This document shows, in pieces, positions 50,470 to 59,880 of a DNA stretch of 64,000 nt. Within the stretch, counting starts at the first letter, position 1; each line of letters opens with the position of its first letter. A program made the translations under genes and the position numbers. The notes below the pieces were generated by a model. It ran no database searches. It saw nothing but the letters and a program-made list of their open reading frames with translations, and was not told the origin of the DNA. The DNA comes from Candidatus Hinthialibacter antarcticus (lineage in GTDB: Bacteria > Hinthialibacterota > Hinthialibacteria > Hinthialibacterales > Hinthialibacteraceae): the NCBI GenBank assembly GCA_030765645.1, contig JAVCCE010000059.1, positions 1-64,000 on the forward strand. Reading direction: 5' to 3'.

Positions 50470-51197
50470 GGAGTCTTGCCTCCTTGCAATTCTTCTATAT
50501 ATCGCCGAAACGCGCCGCTGCCTGCTCGTGGCTTTGGAGTGGGCGGGCCGCGTCGAATCGGTGGAGTTGCACTTTGGATTTGCGCACTGGTTGCATTCAA
50601 GACCGAGTTGTTTCCAGAGTGTAAAGATTCAAGCCCTAGCCTGTCGAATTGAGAAGGGCTGTCAGTCGGTGGAACACTCTCAACCTCCGATGGAACGCCG
50701 GAGATGACCCAGCGCATTGAAGTCGCCGCTTTGCCGTACAACCCATTGAGAACAAAGTCGCGGGCGGTTACGCCTGGCGTCAAGACAAATGACAGATAGG
50801 GCATGTAGTTGGGTTGGTTTTGTACCGGAATCGGCATACGCAGATACTCGCCTGCTGCGTCGCCGACAATGAAGTGCCATTCGCCGTTTTCTTGCGCTTC
50901 GAACCCGAGAATGTAAGCGCCCGGGTCGATGAAATAAGTCCCTAATTTGAGTTGGACGTTGGTTTGCAGGGTCGCCATGCGCGGCGACAGAAAGCGGTTC
51001 ATGTCAGTGGCGTACCGCACGGCGCCGTTGGCCCCGGCGTCGCCCCAATATTGCGCCTTGAAGCGTACGTGTATCTTGCCGCCGTCCCGTGTTTCTAACA
51101 TACTGCTGATGGTCGGGACGTCAGCGTTCGCGGGGCTGAGTTGTGCGTGAGTGGATGCACAAAAAATCAGTGCGATGATTCCAATGGCGGTCCTCAT
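50466..51197 (-). CDS. Exported hypothetical protein, DUF2911-like
   Basis: A 243-residue protein with a signal peptide (MRTAIGIIALIFCASTHAQL). The middle (~45-175) has LGTYFIDPGAYILGFEAQEN and GEWHFIVGDAAGEYLRMPIP, whose pattern resembles DUF2911, a periplasmic beta-rich family. The match is tentative. The C-terminus is proline- and arginine-rich (PPIRRGPPTPKPRAGSG). The gene overlaps the downstream hypothetical gene by 4 bp. The function is unknown. Confidence 0.5.
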   Translation of the reverse strand: MRTAIGIIALIFCASTHAQLSPANADVPTISSMLETRDGGKIHVRFKAQYWGDAGANGAVRYATDMNRFLSPRMATLQTNVQLKLGTYFIDPGAYILGFEAQENGEWHFIVGDAAGEYLRMPIPVQNQPNYMPYLSFVLTPGVTARDFVLNGLYGKAATSMRWVISGVPSEVESVPPTDSPSQFDRLGLESLHSGNNSVLNATSAQIQSATPPIRRGPPTPKPRAGSGAFRRYIEELQGGKTP

Positions 51198-51361
51198 TTG
51201 ATATCACCCTTGCCTATCCGAGGTTTTTTGCATTGTACCATTAATTGACGGGTTTTTGGATCGGGTTTACTTTGATCCTCCCAAAAAACAATCATTCTTT
51301 GCTGATAATTTTCTCGGATTACGATATTATGACGATATTCGATTTGAATTGAAATGAACGT

Positions 51362-54082
51362 ATGAGATCGACACTTCTTTTCGTTGTCTTGTTGGCGGCG
51401 GCGCTGACGCAATCGGCCTGGGCGCAGATTACCCTGCCGGTTTTTATTCCCGACCCAAACGGGCCGACATTTCTCGAACCGCCGCGCATTGTCTCCATCC
51501 CGCCAGTTAGCGCGCAAAGCGAGTTGGTGGTGAATGATATTTCCAGCGACGGGCGTCTTGAGTTGTTCGCGACGATATTGGGGCAATCGCGCCAGATTCA
51601 AGTCTTGCAGGATTTTGGTAGCGTCGATTTCGGTCTGCGTTTATCGCTGCCGTTGTCGCTTGACCCGGTGAAGATGCTATCCGTCCCGATGGATGGCGAC
51701 GGCGTCAATGATTTGGTCTTGCTCTCCAAATTCTTTAATCAGTCCGGTAACCGCATCGAAATCATTCGTTTTGCCGGCGGCAACCTAAGCCCGGACCAAT
51801 TTGAATTTCAGACGGTGTTTGAGTTTCGCGGCGGCGGGACATTCGAATCCGATTTTTCTCAACTCGCGTCAGGAGACGTAGATAATGACGGCGACGTCGA
51901 TTTGATTTACCACATGGTTTCGTTTGACGCCGGAGAAGATTCTCGAACCTATTTGTTGACGAATTTTGGCAAAGGGCAGTTTGAAGCAAAATTATTAAAT
52001 TTGAAAAACTTGAGTGACCGCAATTTATCGGCGAGTTATTTTCTCATGCGGGATTTAGATTTAGACGACGACTTAGACCTGATCGTATGTTTGAATACCA
52101 ATTTTCAGGGTTTGCCCGCCGATGTGCAGCCCGTGCAAATTTATGAAGGGTTCGGCAATGGCGAGTTTCGCTTCGTCGCGCATTTGTCTTTTCCCTCGTC
52201 TCCGCTCAAGGTAGAAACCGTTCAACTCAATGACGCTTGGCCTGACCTGCTTGTGTTTGATTCAGACTTTACGTCGGAAGCGTCTGTCCATCATTTTCAA
52301 CAAAACGCGCCGTTTCAGTTTCATTTGATTGACACCCAAACCGCCGGGCGCCGGGCAGCTGATATGGCGGTAGCCGATTTCAACCTAGACGGTACGCCTG
52401 AGGTTGTTGTTCCTTTTACTGAATTCTTGCCGGGCGGGGCTGTCGGTAAATTTCGCATCTGGAAGTTTCTTGATCCTTTCTCCGGCGCCAAAGAGTCGCT
52501 TGATATTGAAATGCGTTCTTCGTCGGGCGTGTCGGTGTTTCCTGGCAAAGTCTCGGTGGCGAAAATCAATAATGATGCGTGGCCTGATCTGGCATTTTTG
52601 GGATCACCCTTCACCGGAAACAGCAGCGTGATGGGCGTATTATTACAGAAATTGGTGTTTGTGACTCCAACCCCTGGCGGCTCGTTACCGCCAACCGCGA
52701 CGCCGACGCCTGTGCCAACCGTGACGTCAACTCCCGAGCCGACGGTCACCTCGACGCCTGTACCGACTCTGACCCCAACACCGCCGCCGACGGTCACCCC
52801 GACGCCTGTTCCAACCATGACGCCAACGCCGCCGCCGACTGTCACCTCGACGCCTGTGCCAACCGTGACGCCGACGCCAGAGCCGACGGTCACGCTAACG
52901 CCTGTTCCAACCTCGACGCCAACGCCGCCGCCGACGCCAACGCCGCCGCCGACGGCTACTCCGACGCCCGTACCAACGATGACGCCAACGCCGCCGCCGA
53001 CGGTCACCTCGACGCCGTCCGGGTTTGATCCAAACCGCTTCTTGCAGAGTTTTGTTCGCATTGACCGCTTTGGCAATAAGCGAAGTTGGACCGACATCAC
53101 CGCGACGGATTTTGATCGCGATGGTCAGGATGAATTGGCGGCGGTTTCTGATGATGACGACCGTTTACTGGTGGTGCGTTGGAACGGCGCAGACGAATTT
53201 TCAGATTTCGCTGAACGGGCGATTCAATCCGATCCGGTTTCGATTGCGGTCATGCCGCAAAATCGCAGCCGCTTGGTCGCGGCTGTGCGTCGGGAGCCTC
53301 GTTTGGCGTTCATTGACTATCAACCCGGAAGCGGTTTGCAATTGGTGGACGAGTTCCTGCTGGATGAAGAACCCGCTCGCGTGTTCGCAGCGGATGCGGA
53401 AGGCGACGGCGACGCCGACCTGTTTTCTATCAGCGCGTTTGTGGGACAAATGACAGTCTTCTTGCAACAAGTAAATGGCTTCGATGAAGGCGACGTGAAA
53501 ACCGTTGGAGCAGGCCTCATTGACGCCGATGCGGGCAATGTTCTTGGAGACGCTTCAGCCGAGATCGCCTCTATTTTCTCGAACCGTTCTGAGATGACGC
53601 TGTTTCAGTTAATCGGCGGGCGCTTTTTGTTCCCGGCTATTACCCGAAACATGGGCGCGGCCCCGGGCGCGGTGCGCATCGCAGATTATGACGGAGACGG
53701 TTTCAATGATGTTGCAGGGATGAACCGCAACGGAAATACCATCACGCTTTGGTTGAGCAATACGCTGCAGGGGTTGCAGCAGCGTCTCAATCTGCCTGCC
53801 ATGCGGCCTGCGCGTATGGCAACGGCTGACTTGACGGGCGACGGCGCCGCCGACCTTATCATCAGCCAGTCTGACGGCTCTTCGGTTCGGATTATTGCAG
53901 GCGGTTATTGGGACCAACCAGTCGAGTTCCCAACCGTGCTCTCGCCGCTTGCCGTGACCTCCGGCGATTGGAACCAAGACGGTCGTTTGGATTTCGCCGC
54001 CGCCAGCGACACCCAAGACGCGATGACGATCTATTTGTCGATCCCGCCCGCCAGCGCTGACGATTGGCGCATTCACGAGTAG
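51362..54082 (+). CDS. Secreted FG-GAP/VCBS repeat protein with Thr-Pro linker
   Basis: A 906-residue exported protein. The signal peptide is [22 protein letters not shown]. Residues ~50-435 carry FG-GAP/VCBS blades ([49 protein letters not shown]). A Thr/Pro/Val linker spans ~434-553. A second propeller (~555-900) has [47 protein letters not shown] and [15 protein letters not shown]. The acidic loops bind calcium. It resembles integrin-alpha-like surface proteins of unknown ligand. The start lacks a strong ribosome-binding site. It stands alone, divergent from the DUF2911-like gene. Confidence 0.8.
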   Translation: MRSTLLFVVLLAAALTQSAWAQITLPVFIPDPNGPTFLEPPRIVSIPPVSAQSELVVNDISSDGRLELFATILGQSRQIQVLQDFGSVDFGLRLSLPLSLDPVKMLSVPMDGDGVNDLVLLSKFFNQSGNRIEIIRFAGGNLSPDQFEFQTVFEFRGGGTFESDFSQLASGDVDNDGDVDLIYHMVSFDAGEDSRTYLLTNFGKGQFEAKLLNLKNLSDRNLSASYFLMRDLDLDDDLDLIVCLNTNFQGLPADVQPVQIYEGFGNGEFRFVAHLSFPSSPLKVETVQLNDAWPDLLVFDSDFTSEASVHHFQQNAPFQFHLIDTQTAGRRAADMAVADFNLDGTPEVVVPFTEFLPGGAVGKFRIWKFLDPFSGAKESLDIEMRSSSGVSVFPGKVSVAKINNDAWPDLAFLGSPFTGNSSVMGVLLQKLVFVTPTPGGSLPPTATPTPVPTVTSTPEPTVTSTPVPTLTPTPPPTVTPTPVPTMTPTPPPTVTSTPVPTVTPTPEPTVTLTPVPTSTPTPPPTPTPPPTATPTPVPTMTPTPPPTVTSTPSGFDPNRFLQSFVRIDRFGNKRSWTDITATDFDRDGQDELAAVSDDDDRLLVVRWNGADEFSDFAERAIQSDPVSIAVMPQNRSRLVAAVRREPRLAFIDYQPGSGLQLVDEFLLDEEPARVFAADAEGDGDADLFSISAFVGQMTVFLQQVNGFDEGDVKTVGAGLIDADAGNVLGDASAEIASIFSNRSEMTLFQLIGGRFLFPAITRNMGAAPGAVRIADYDGDGFNDVAGMNRNGNTITLWLSNTLQGLQQRLNLPAMRPARMATADLTGDGAADLIISQSDGSSVRIIAGGYWDQPVEFPTVLSPLAVTSGDWNQDGRLDFAAASDTQDAMTIYLSIPPASADDWRIHE
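52663..53020 (+). repeat. In-frame Thr-Pro repeat tract (linker coding)
   Basis: About 360 bp of degenerate tandem units encode words such as PTVTSTP, PTPPPTV and PTPVPT. It connects the two FG-GAP propellers. Like the tract at 11527-12095, it yields a spurious long antisense reading frame. Confidence 0.85.
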
Positions 54083-54110
54083 ACGCATATCTGTTGCGCG
54101 TTGTCGTGTT

Positions 54111-54164
54111 GATCCCCCCGACGCTTCGCGCCACCCCCCTTAAAAAAGGGGGGCTAGGGGGGAT
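54111..54164. repeat. Short G/C-run hairpin repeat (family 3), inverted copy
   Basis: It begins GATCCCCCCGACGCTTCGCG and continues CCACCCCCCTTAAAAAAGGG, ending GGGGGGATTG. Arms pair and the motif matches copies at 151, 27257 and 27720. It is 29 bp past the FG-GAP stop and may act as its terminator. Confidence 0.65.
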
Positions 54165-54224
54165 TGATTTCCGATAAACCTCAAGCAAGGACTCGCCCCA
54201 CGCGCACTCCATTTGGCGCTATGG

Positions 54225-54536
54225 TTATTTCTTCGGTTGGTCTAATTCATCTGGCTCGTCGAGTTCAGGGTAGTGTAAGCGGTCTTCTTCGCGGGGGGCG
54301 TCGCCTGCTTTGCGTTCTTCTTCGCGTTCCTCTAGAATTTCATTTCTTGCATTTCGGGCGTCGGTTTCAAAAAACGAATTCAACTCGTTCAATGCGTTGC
54401 CCACGCCAGACCCGCCGCCGCCGCTCTTGCGATAATAAACCCAGCCGCGGTCTTCCATCCATAACATGAGCCGATGGGCGCTGTATCCAATCACAACGAC
54501 TGCGCAGAGAGATGCGATGACAATAATTGTATGCAT
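54225..54536 (-). CDS. Small membrane-anchored hypothetical protein
   Basis: A 103-residue protein. One N-terminal hydrophobic helix (MHTIIVIASLCAVVVIGYSA) is followed by a glycine-rich turn (KSGGGGSGVG) and a highly charged Glu/Asp/Arg tail (ILEEREEERKAGDAPREEDR). The layout suggests a single-pass anchor with an acidic cytoplasmic tail. No family is recognised. It lies 65 bp after the GH88 gene on the same strand and may be co-transcribed. Confidence 0.5.
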   Translation of the reverse strand: MHTIIVIASLCAVVVIGYSAHRLMLWMEDRGWVYYRKSGGGGSGVGNALNELNSFFETDARNARNEILEEREEERKAGDAPREEDRLHYPELDEPDELDQPKK

Positions 54537-54601
54537 AGGCCGCGTCCTTTGACGTATAGGTAAACTCTAATACGAAAAATTGGCGGCCTTGGTTCCGTTT
54601 T

Positions 54602-55984
54602 TTATTGGATCCCGCCGAAAAATGTGAGATAGGGTTGGGCGTTGGCTTCGCGCAGCAACAACACGCCCAGTTCACGCGCATGATAATCGCCCCACATCGA
54701 CGACTCGCCGTAGGGGATTTTGCTGCCCGCCGGGACGTAATCCCAACCGTTGGGGCGGTGGTAGATTGAATGCAGAATCAATCCCTGATGGTTTTCATCG
54801 GTGGAGAGATAGGGTTCTGAAAAGACCGTGTTCGCAACCGTCAACCCGGCGTTGCGGTAATTGGCGGCTTCGTTGGTTTTGCCTTTTTGTGTGAGATAAT
54901 TGCCCAGGCGAACCAACCCTTGCGCGGCAATCGCGGCGGCGGAACTGTCGATTGGTTCGTGATCGTTGTAAGGATTGGAAGCCTTGTTTAGATAATCGCC
55001 CAGATTGACCAGACCCGGCGCGCCTGTGTCCCAATAGGGGACGCCGTCGGTCGGCGTATTTTCAATATAAAAGTCGCAGGTCGCCAGCGCCGCCTCTAAA
55101 CATTCTTCGATGACCGCGGTCTTGCCGCCGTGCGTTTCGAACGCCTCCGAGTCAAGCGTGTCCAGATATTCCAATTCTTCGGTAAAGCCCAACATCGCCC
55201 AGGCGAGGCCGCGCGTCCAAGTGGAGAAGGGCGAGTATCCTTGCTGCGAACTGGGACAGCGGAAGTTGCCGTCGTTGCAATTGAAAACCGCTTCGTGGAC
55301 GGTGCGTCCGCGCAGGTCGTATGAATCGCGCCCGGTTCCATAATAAACGCTGAAGCGGGCGGTGTTGCGGGCGTGGTAAATCAACCGGTCAAGCAGCGAG
55401 ACCGGCTTGTCGTTTTCATCCATCAAGACATGGCCCAGTTGGTGCGACGCCGCCAGCGCGCGCATACTGCGAATGGTATCGACGAACAGCGAATGCGGCC
55501 CGTTGAACGAATAGACATAGCCGAAACCGTTGGCGGTTTTTGACCAGCGCATCGCCTGGACGGCGCCGGTGCACTTGACCGCGAGTTGGTAGAATTCGCG
55601 CTCTCGCTGGTTATCTTCAATACGGCCTTCGTTCATTAGCCGCAAGAGGTTGCCATAGGTGGAAATGTTGTTAAATCCGTGGTCGTGGACGCCGCGATGG
55701 GTGATGTGAGGCGCCATACGTTCGACGGTATCTTTGCGGCCTGATTCAAGGAACTCGGTTTCGCTGGTCGCGTCGAATTGCAAAATCGCCGAGCCGTACT
55801 GAAAGCCTTGCGTCCATTCCGTCCAACCGCGCGCGGCGTAAAGCCCGCTGACGGTGAAGACCGGCGCACCATTCGCCGGGTCCCACATCGTATCAATGCG
55901 GCGGATTTTTTCCGCTGAGTATTCAAACATGCGCTCGACGGTCGGTTTGAGAGACGCCGCAGACAGATCGGTACGAATTTGCAT
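54602..55984 (-). CDS. GH88 unsaturated glucuronyl hydrolase
   Basis: A 460-residue protein without a signal peptide, hence cytoplasmic. It belongs to GH88 (PF07470), which hydrate and release the unsaturated uronic acid left by polysaccharide lyases. Catalytic-site Asp residues are in HDHGFNN (Asp101) and SLFVDTIRSMRAL (Asp169). Other landmarks: WTRGLAWAMLGFTEEL, YWDTGAPG, PIDSSAAAIAAQGL and SSMWGDYHARELGVLLL. Lengths of 380-460 are usual. Likely substrates are unsaturated disaccharides of glycosaminoglycan, ulvan, alginate-like or xanthan-type chains. No lyase is in the window, so the substrate is inferred only by family. Confidence 0.9.
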   Translation of the reverse strand: MQIRTDLSAASLKPTVERMFEYSAEKIRRIDTMWDPANGAPVFTVSGLYAARGWTEWTQGFQYGSAILQFDATSETEFLESGRKDTVERMAPHITHRGVHDHGFNNISTYGNLLRLMNEGRIEDNQREREFYQLAVKCTGAVQAMRWSKTANGFGYVYSFNGPHSLFVDTIRSMRALAASHQLGHVLMDENDKPVSLLDRLIYHARNTARFSVYYGTGRDSYDLRGRTVHEAVFNCNDGNFRCPSSQQGYSPFSTWTRGLAWAMLGFTEELEYLDTLDSEAFETHGGKTAVIEECLEAALATCDFYIENTPTDGVPYWDTGAPGLVNLGDYLNKASNPYNDHEPIDSSAAAIAAQGLVRLGNYLTQKGKTNEAANYRNAGLTVANTVFSEPYLSTDENHQGLILHSIYHRPNGWDYVPAGSKIPYGESSMWGDYHARELGVLLLREANAQPYLTFFGGIQ

Positions 55985-56039
55985 AATGCACCCCCAGGTT
56001 ACAAACGAAATCCCCCCGTTTTCAGAGAGGGGAATGAAT

Positions 56040-56075
56040 TATTGTCATTGCCAAACGACTGTGCGGATTGAATCG
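56040..56075 (+). repeat. Diverged family 2 repeat fragment
   Basis: This weak match contains TTATTGTCATTGCCA and GACTGTGCGGATTGAATC, related to the left end of family 2 copies. It lies in the spacer between GH88 and bioF. The call is tentative. Confidence 0.35.
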
Positions 56076-56194
56076 GACAATAACCACGTTTTCCTTGTGA
56101 TTTTTGTCGATTCTACCTGAATACAATACAACCAGATTCATGGCAACTATCCTACCAACATTCTAAACAAATGAGCGGCTCGATGCGAGGGCTG

Positions 56195-57367
56195 TCAAGA
56201 TTCGCTTGTGGCGACGCGCGCGATGATTTTCGCTGCCCGTTTTAAATCAGCCGTCGTATGTACAGCCGAGACGGAGACGCGCAGCCGGGCGGCGCCTTCA
56301 GGAACCGTGGGAGGCCGAATGGCGGATGCGATGATGCCCTCGTCCCGCAACCGACTGGCGCAGTCAAGCGCTCTCTGGTTGTCGCCAAGATGAATGGGGA
56401 TGATCGGCGTCAGGCCGTCGGAAATCTCAAGCCCTTCTTTCTTGAGGGCGGTGCGCATGGTCTTGATTGCCTTGCGCAAATTTTTGATGCGTTGCGGCTC
56501 GTCTTGAATACGGGTAATGTTAGCGTGAGCGATGCCCGCCATCAGCGGCGATAGCCCTGTCGTATAAATAAACGACCGCGAATGGTTCACAAGAAAATCA
56601 ACCACTTGCTTTGAGGCGCATATAAACCCGCCTTGCGCGCCGACCGCTTTGCTGAGGGTCCCCATCAGGATGACGTGCGGCTCCCACTTGAGCCGAAAAT
56701 GCGCCCAGGCGCCCGCGCCCTTGGCGCCCAATACGCCGGAAGCGTGAGCTTCGTCAACAATCAGCAACGCATCATATTGTTTCGCCAACGCATTCAATTC
56801 GGGCAGCGGCGGGATATCGCCGTCCATTGAGAAGACGCCGTCGGTGACGATAATTCGCCGTCCCCGCTTCTGCGCCTTGAGTTGGCTTTCGAGATCATTC
56901 AAATCGAGATGTTGATAGCGGTGAAAGGCCGCGTCCGAAAGGCGGCAGCCGTCATAAATCGAGGCATGATTGAGTTTGTCGCCGTAGATTGTATCGCCGC
57001 GACAGCCCAGTGCGCTCAATAAACCGACATTGGCTTGGAAGCCGCTGGGGTATACCAGCGCCGCTTCGGTTTTCTTCCAATTAGAGAGAAGGCGTTCGAG
57101 TTCTGCGTGCAGCGCCAGGTTGCCGGTTATCAGGCGGGAGGCGCCTGCGCCTAGCGGCAGAATTTCGCTCAAAACGCTGATGTCTTCACGGCTGAACGGG
57201 TCAGTGGTGAAGCCGAGATAATCATTGGCGCTCAGATTCAAATAGCGCACTTCGCCGCAGACCAGATAGCCGCCTTCGGCGTTGTCATACAATGGAAGGC
57301 TTCGGTGCTGGGCATTGCTGCGGTCTGATTTGAGTTTCGCCTCAAAAAAAGAATTCCATTCACTCAT
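56195..57367 (-). CDS. bioF: 8-amino-7-oxononanoate synthase (BioF-like)
   Basis: A 390-residue PLP-dependent enzyme of the alpha-oxoamine synthase family that makes 8-amino-7-oxononanoate for biotin. Landmarks: LNLSANDYLGFTTDP, PLGAGASRLITGN, DEAHASGVLGAKGAGAW, and the PLP lysine in GTLSKAVGAQGGFI. The C-terminal domain has TPIIPIHLGDNQRALDCA and IRPPTVPEGAARLRVSVSA. These favour BioF, though close paralogues (KBL, HemA) share the fold. The start is ATG 57367. No other bio gene is near. Confidence 0.85.
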   Translation of the reverse strand: MSEWNSFFEAKLKSDRSNAQHRSLPLYDNAEGGYLVCGEVRYLNLSANDYLGFTTDPFSREDISVLSEILPLGAGASRLITGNLALHAELERLLSNWKKTEAALVYPSGFQANVGLLSALGCRGDTIYGDKLNHASIYDGCRLSDAAFHRYQHLDLNDLESQLKAQKRGRRIIVTDGVFSMDGDIPPLPELNALAKQYDALLIVDEAHASGVLGAKGAGAWAHFRLKWEPHVILMGTLSKAVGAQGGFICASKQVVDFLVNHSRSFIYTTGLSPLMAGIAHANITRIQDEPQRIKNLRKAIKTMRTALKKEGLEISDGLTPIIPIHLGDNQRALDCASRLRDEGIIASAIRPPTVPEGAARLRVSVSAVHTTADLKRAAKIIARVATSES

Positions 57368-57406
57368 ATAAAATTTCGTTAAACCTTATCAATAAGAATT
57401 AAAAGC

Positions 57407-57453
57407 AGGCTTGGGCGCCTCTCTCCTCGCTTCAGTGCGGGCTTCACGCCCGG
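57407..57453. repeat. Palindromic structured repeat, family 1 copy E (truncated)
   Basis: Only the 5' half of a copy is present: AGGCTTGGGCGCCTCTCT, then CTCGCTTCAGTGCGGGCTTC and ACGCCCGG. The 3' half is missing. The arm resembles copy D. It lies just upstream of bioF, in the divergent spacer. Confidence 0.7.
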
Positions 57454-57528
57454 ATTATTTCAGTTTGTACGAAAATAACGATAAGATCAACATGAAAAGT
57501 GATAGTTGTCAGGGAAATGTTCTTTAAA

Positions 57529-57564
57529 CCGATACTTGACGCCGTCAAGTATCGGCGGTAGTAT
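57529..57564 (+). promoter_or_regulatory. Promoter with perfect 27-bp palindromic operator upstream of the Fe-S carrier gene
   Basis: Arms CCGATACTTGACG (57529-57541) and CGTCAAGTATCGG (57543-57555) are perfect 13-bp inverted repeats around one base. TTGACG (57536-57541) lies inside the left arm and TAGTAT (57559-57564) follows at 17 bp, giving a sigma-70 promoter whose -35 box is the operator. The leader is about 95 nt. The likely binding protein is the MarR regulator encoded two genes on. Confidence 0.7.
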
Positions 57565-57664
57565 TTATGTTATACAGATTGAACGCTGTTAGATTCACAA
57601 CATATTGTCAAAGAAGGGAAGTTATACGCAATATCTAGTTTTTGCGTATTTAAGGAGACCGAGA

Positions 57665-57991
57665 ATGATTACTTTGACCGAAAAAGCAGCCAGTGAAGTG
57701 AAACGGTTGATCGAAGCGCAAAGTTTGCCTGAAGCGACTGCGTTGCGGGTTGGCGTACGGGGCGGTGGATGCTCAGGCCTCAGCTACTCGCTGAACTTTG
57801 ACGCTGAATCAAAAGACAACGACCGCAGTTTCGACTGCAACGGCATTAAGTTGGTGGTTGATTCGAAAAGTTTTCTCTATCTGAGCGGAACGACGTTGGA
57901 TTACGCTGACGGCTTGAACGGAAGCGGATTTACATTTGATAATCCCAACGCAAGCCAAAGTTGCGGCTGTGGTTCCTCGTTCTCTGCGTAA
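57665..57991 (+). CDS. A-type Fe-S cluster carrier (IscA/ErpA/SufA family)
   Basis: A 108-residue protein starting MITLTEKAASEVKRLIEAQS at ATG 57665 behind AAGGAG. An upstream in-frame start would add 20 residues but lacks support. Cysteines at 36 (GGGCSGLSY) and 100/102 (SCGCGSSF) are the three cluster ligands of this family. It carries iron-sulfur clusters from scaffold to target enzymes. No other isc/suf genes are in the window. The MarR gene follows by 21 bp in the same transcript, and the promoter has a strong palindrome. Confidence 0.93.
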   Translation: MITLTEKAASEVKRLIEAQSLPEATALRVGVRGGGCSGLSYSLNFDAESKDNDRSFDCNGIKLVVDSKSFLYLSGTTLDYADGLNGSGFTFDNPNASQSCGCGSSFSA

Positions 57992-58012
57992 ACTGATTTT
58001 TTAGGGGGATGA

Positions 58013-58621
58013 ATGTCATTACATGATTCGGCGCAATCCACTCTCAGCGAACAACGCACCCGCGATCAATTGACGCGCGGATTGATCTTGTTCGCCGCTT
58101 CGGTGCGTCAAGCGACAAGCGGTGAATCGCTCTCAAAAGAACTGGCCCACCGGGTGACCGAATCGCAGGCGGATGCGCTGCGGTTTTTGGCGATGAATGA
58201 CAACGTGACCATCGGTGAACTTGCGGTTGGGCTAGGGCATACCATTTCAGGCGCCACCAAAGCGGTCAATCGGCTTGAAAAAAATGGATGGGTGGAGCGC
58301 TTGCATGATCCTAACGATCACCGCACCGTTTATGTTCATTTGAAAAATGATGGAAAAGCGCTGGCAGATCAATTGCTGTCGCAAACCGAAGAACGGTTGC
58401 ACCGGATTCTCACAAAACTGCGTCCCGAGACGCTGCATTTGCTGGGCCATGTGATCGAAGATTTTTTGACGGATTCTATCGACGACAAAGATGTTGCGAC
58501 TAAATTGTGCGTTGCATGTGGGTTTGAAGGTGGAATGAACTGCTGCGAGTCGGATGTGAACTGCGTTGTGGCGCGTACGGTTCAGTCGATTGAAATTCCC
58601 GAAACGCTTGTCTCCCGCTAG
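58013..58621 (+). CDS. MarR family regulator with C-terminal cysteine cluster
   Basis: A 202-residue winged-helix regulator. The MarR core spans ~35-140: NVTIGELAVGLGHTISGATK, AVNRLEKNGWVERLHDPNDH and RTVYVHL. After it come five cysteines at 166, 169, 177, 178 and 184 (CVAC, then CC, then C). This arrangement is not part of a standard MarR and looks like an Fe-S or metal site. It is co-transcribed with an A-type Fe-S carrier behind a palindromic operator. I infer cluster-sensing autoregulation, functionally like IscR or SufR. It follows AGGGGG at good spacing. Confidence 0.82.
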   Translation: MSLHDSAQSTLSEQRTRDQLTRGLILFAASVRQATSGESLSKELAHRVTESQADALRFLAMNDNVTIGELAVGLGHTISGATKAVNRLEKNGWVERLHDPNDHRTVYVHLKNDGKALADQLLSQTEERLHRILTKLRPETLHLLGHVIEDFLTDSIDDKDVATKLCVACGFEGGMNCCESDVNCVVARTVQSIEIPETLVSR

Positions 58622-58869
58622 TTGAGTTTCTTCTGTTTTTTTCATGCTTTATTAAAGCCTCCTAACCTTTTACATTTACTTAATTTGCATAATAGATTTA
58701 CCTTTCGCTTTGTTTTGATTAATTGAAGCAAGTTTTTTTTCGACTTTTTTTAATTTTTGTGTAATGTTTCTTGACAGTAATCAAATTTTTGTTTATTGTG
58801 GTTTCTGGAATGGGACATCGAATATTTAATTGAATTGAAGTTCGGATGGATTTGTGAGAGTGAACTCCA

Positions 58870-59880
58870 ATGACACGAAAACGTATTAGTTTTAGTCAGA
58901 TCGTTTATAAAAGCGCAAAAGTAGATCAAATTGTGCGTACCGCACAGCGTATCGCCAATTCAGGCATGCTGGTTCTAGTTACTGGCGAAGATGGAACGGG
59001 GAAAGAAACGCTTGCGCAGGCGATCCACTTTGCCAGCGACCGTTCTGCGGGGCGCATCGTCTCTGTCAATTGCGCGGCGCTGCCGGATACGCTGTTAGAG
59101 ACCGAACTGTTTGGCCATGAGAAGGGCGCCTTCACCGGTGCGGTGTATTCCCGTAAAGGGAAATTAGAACAAGCCCAAGGCGGGACCCTGTTCTTAGATG
59201 AAATCGGTGAAATGAGCGCAACGACTCAAGCCAAACTGTTGCGCGTTTTGGAAGAAGAAGTGGCGGAACGAATCGGCGGAGGAGAACCCCTCCCCGTTGA
59301 TGTACGAATTATTACCGCCTCCAACCAGAATTTATTATCAATGGTGAAGGACGGCAAATTCCGTCAGGACCTCTACTATCGGTTAAAAGAAGTCCATCTC
59401 GATATTCCACCCTTGCGGGAACGAAAAGAAGACATCCCCGTGTTGGTCGACCATTTTATTCGGGTATATAACAAGCAATATCACAAGACGATTTCCGGCA
59501 TCTCTGATGCGGCGCTTCAATTTTTGATGCGTCACGATTGGCCGGGCAACGTACGTGAGTTGCACCATGTGATTAAATGCGCGGTCTTGATGAACGACGC
59601 CCAAGACATGATCTGGTTGGAGCATATCCCGCTAGACATTCATTTGGCTGAATCGGCCCGCAAATCAGACGATGCGTCTGAAACCAAGGCGGATGAGTTA
59701 CTTGAAATTTTATCGCTGGATGAATCGGAAAAACGTCATATCTTGCGAATTCTCGAGTTTACGCGCTTCAATAAGAGCCAGGCTGCGAATATTTTGAAAA
59801 TATCCCGGCCTACCCTGGACCGGAAAATCGAGAAGTATCAATTGCATAACATTAAAGTTCAAGAAAAAATGAATGCGTGA
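58870..59880 (+). CDS. Sigma-54 interaction domain activator with Fis-type HTH
   Basis: A 336-residue bacterial enhancer-binding protein with no receiver or sensor domain. Walker A is LVTGEDGTGKETLAQ, the sigma-54 loop is GAFTGAVYSRKG, Walker B is GGTLFLDEIGEMS, and the arginine finger region is FRQDLYYRLKEV. A Fis-type HTH ends the chain (NKSQAANILKISRPTLDRKI). It drives RpoN-dependent promoters and may be constitutively active or controlled by partner proteins. The gene is monocistronic. A sigma-54-like promoter in this window (8465-8480) is a possible target, though no upstream binding site was searched for. Confidence 0.92.
   Translation: MTRKRISFSQIVYKSAKVDQIVRTAQRIANSGMLVLVTGEDGTGKETLAQAIHFASDRSAGRIVSVNCAALPDTLLETELFGHEKGAFTGAVYSRKGKLEQAQGGTLFLDEIGEMSATTQAKLLRVLEEEVAERIGGGEPLPVDVRIITASNQNLLSMVKDGKFRQDLYYRLKEVHLDIPPLRERKEDIPVLVDHFIRVYNKQYHKTISGISDAALQFLMRHDWPGNVRELHHVIKCAVLMNDAQDMIWLEHIPLDIHLAESARKSDDASETKADELLEILSLDESEKRHILRILEFTRFNKSQAANILKISRPTLDRKIEKYQLHNIKVQEKMNA

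Noticed and set aside
52321-53100. A 259-codon minus-strand frame opposite the FG-GAP protein
   Set aside because: This is the same artefact over the second Thr-Pro linker. The plus-strand protein has a signal peptide and clear domains.
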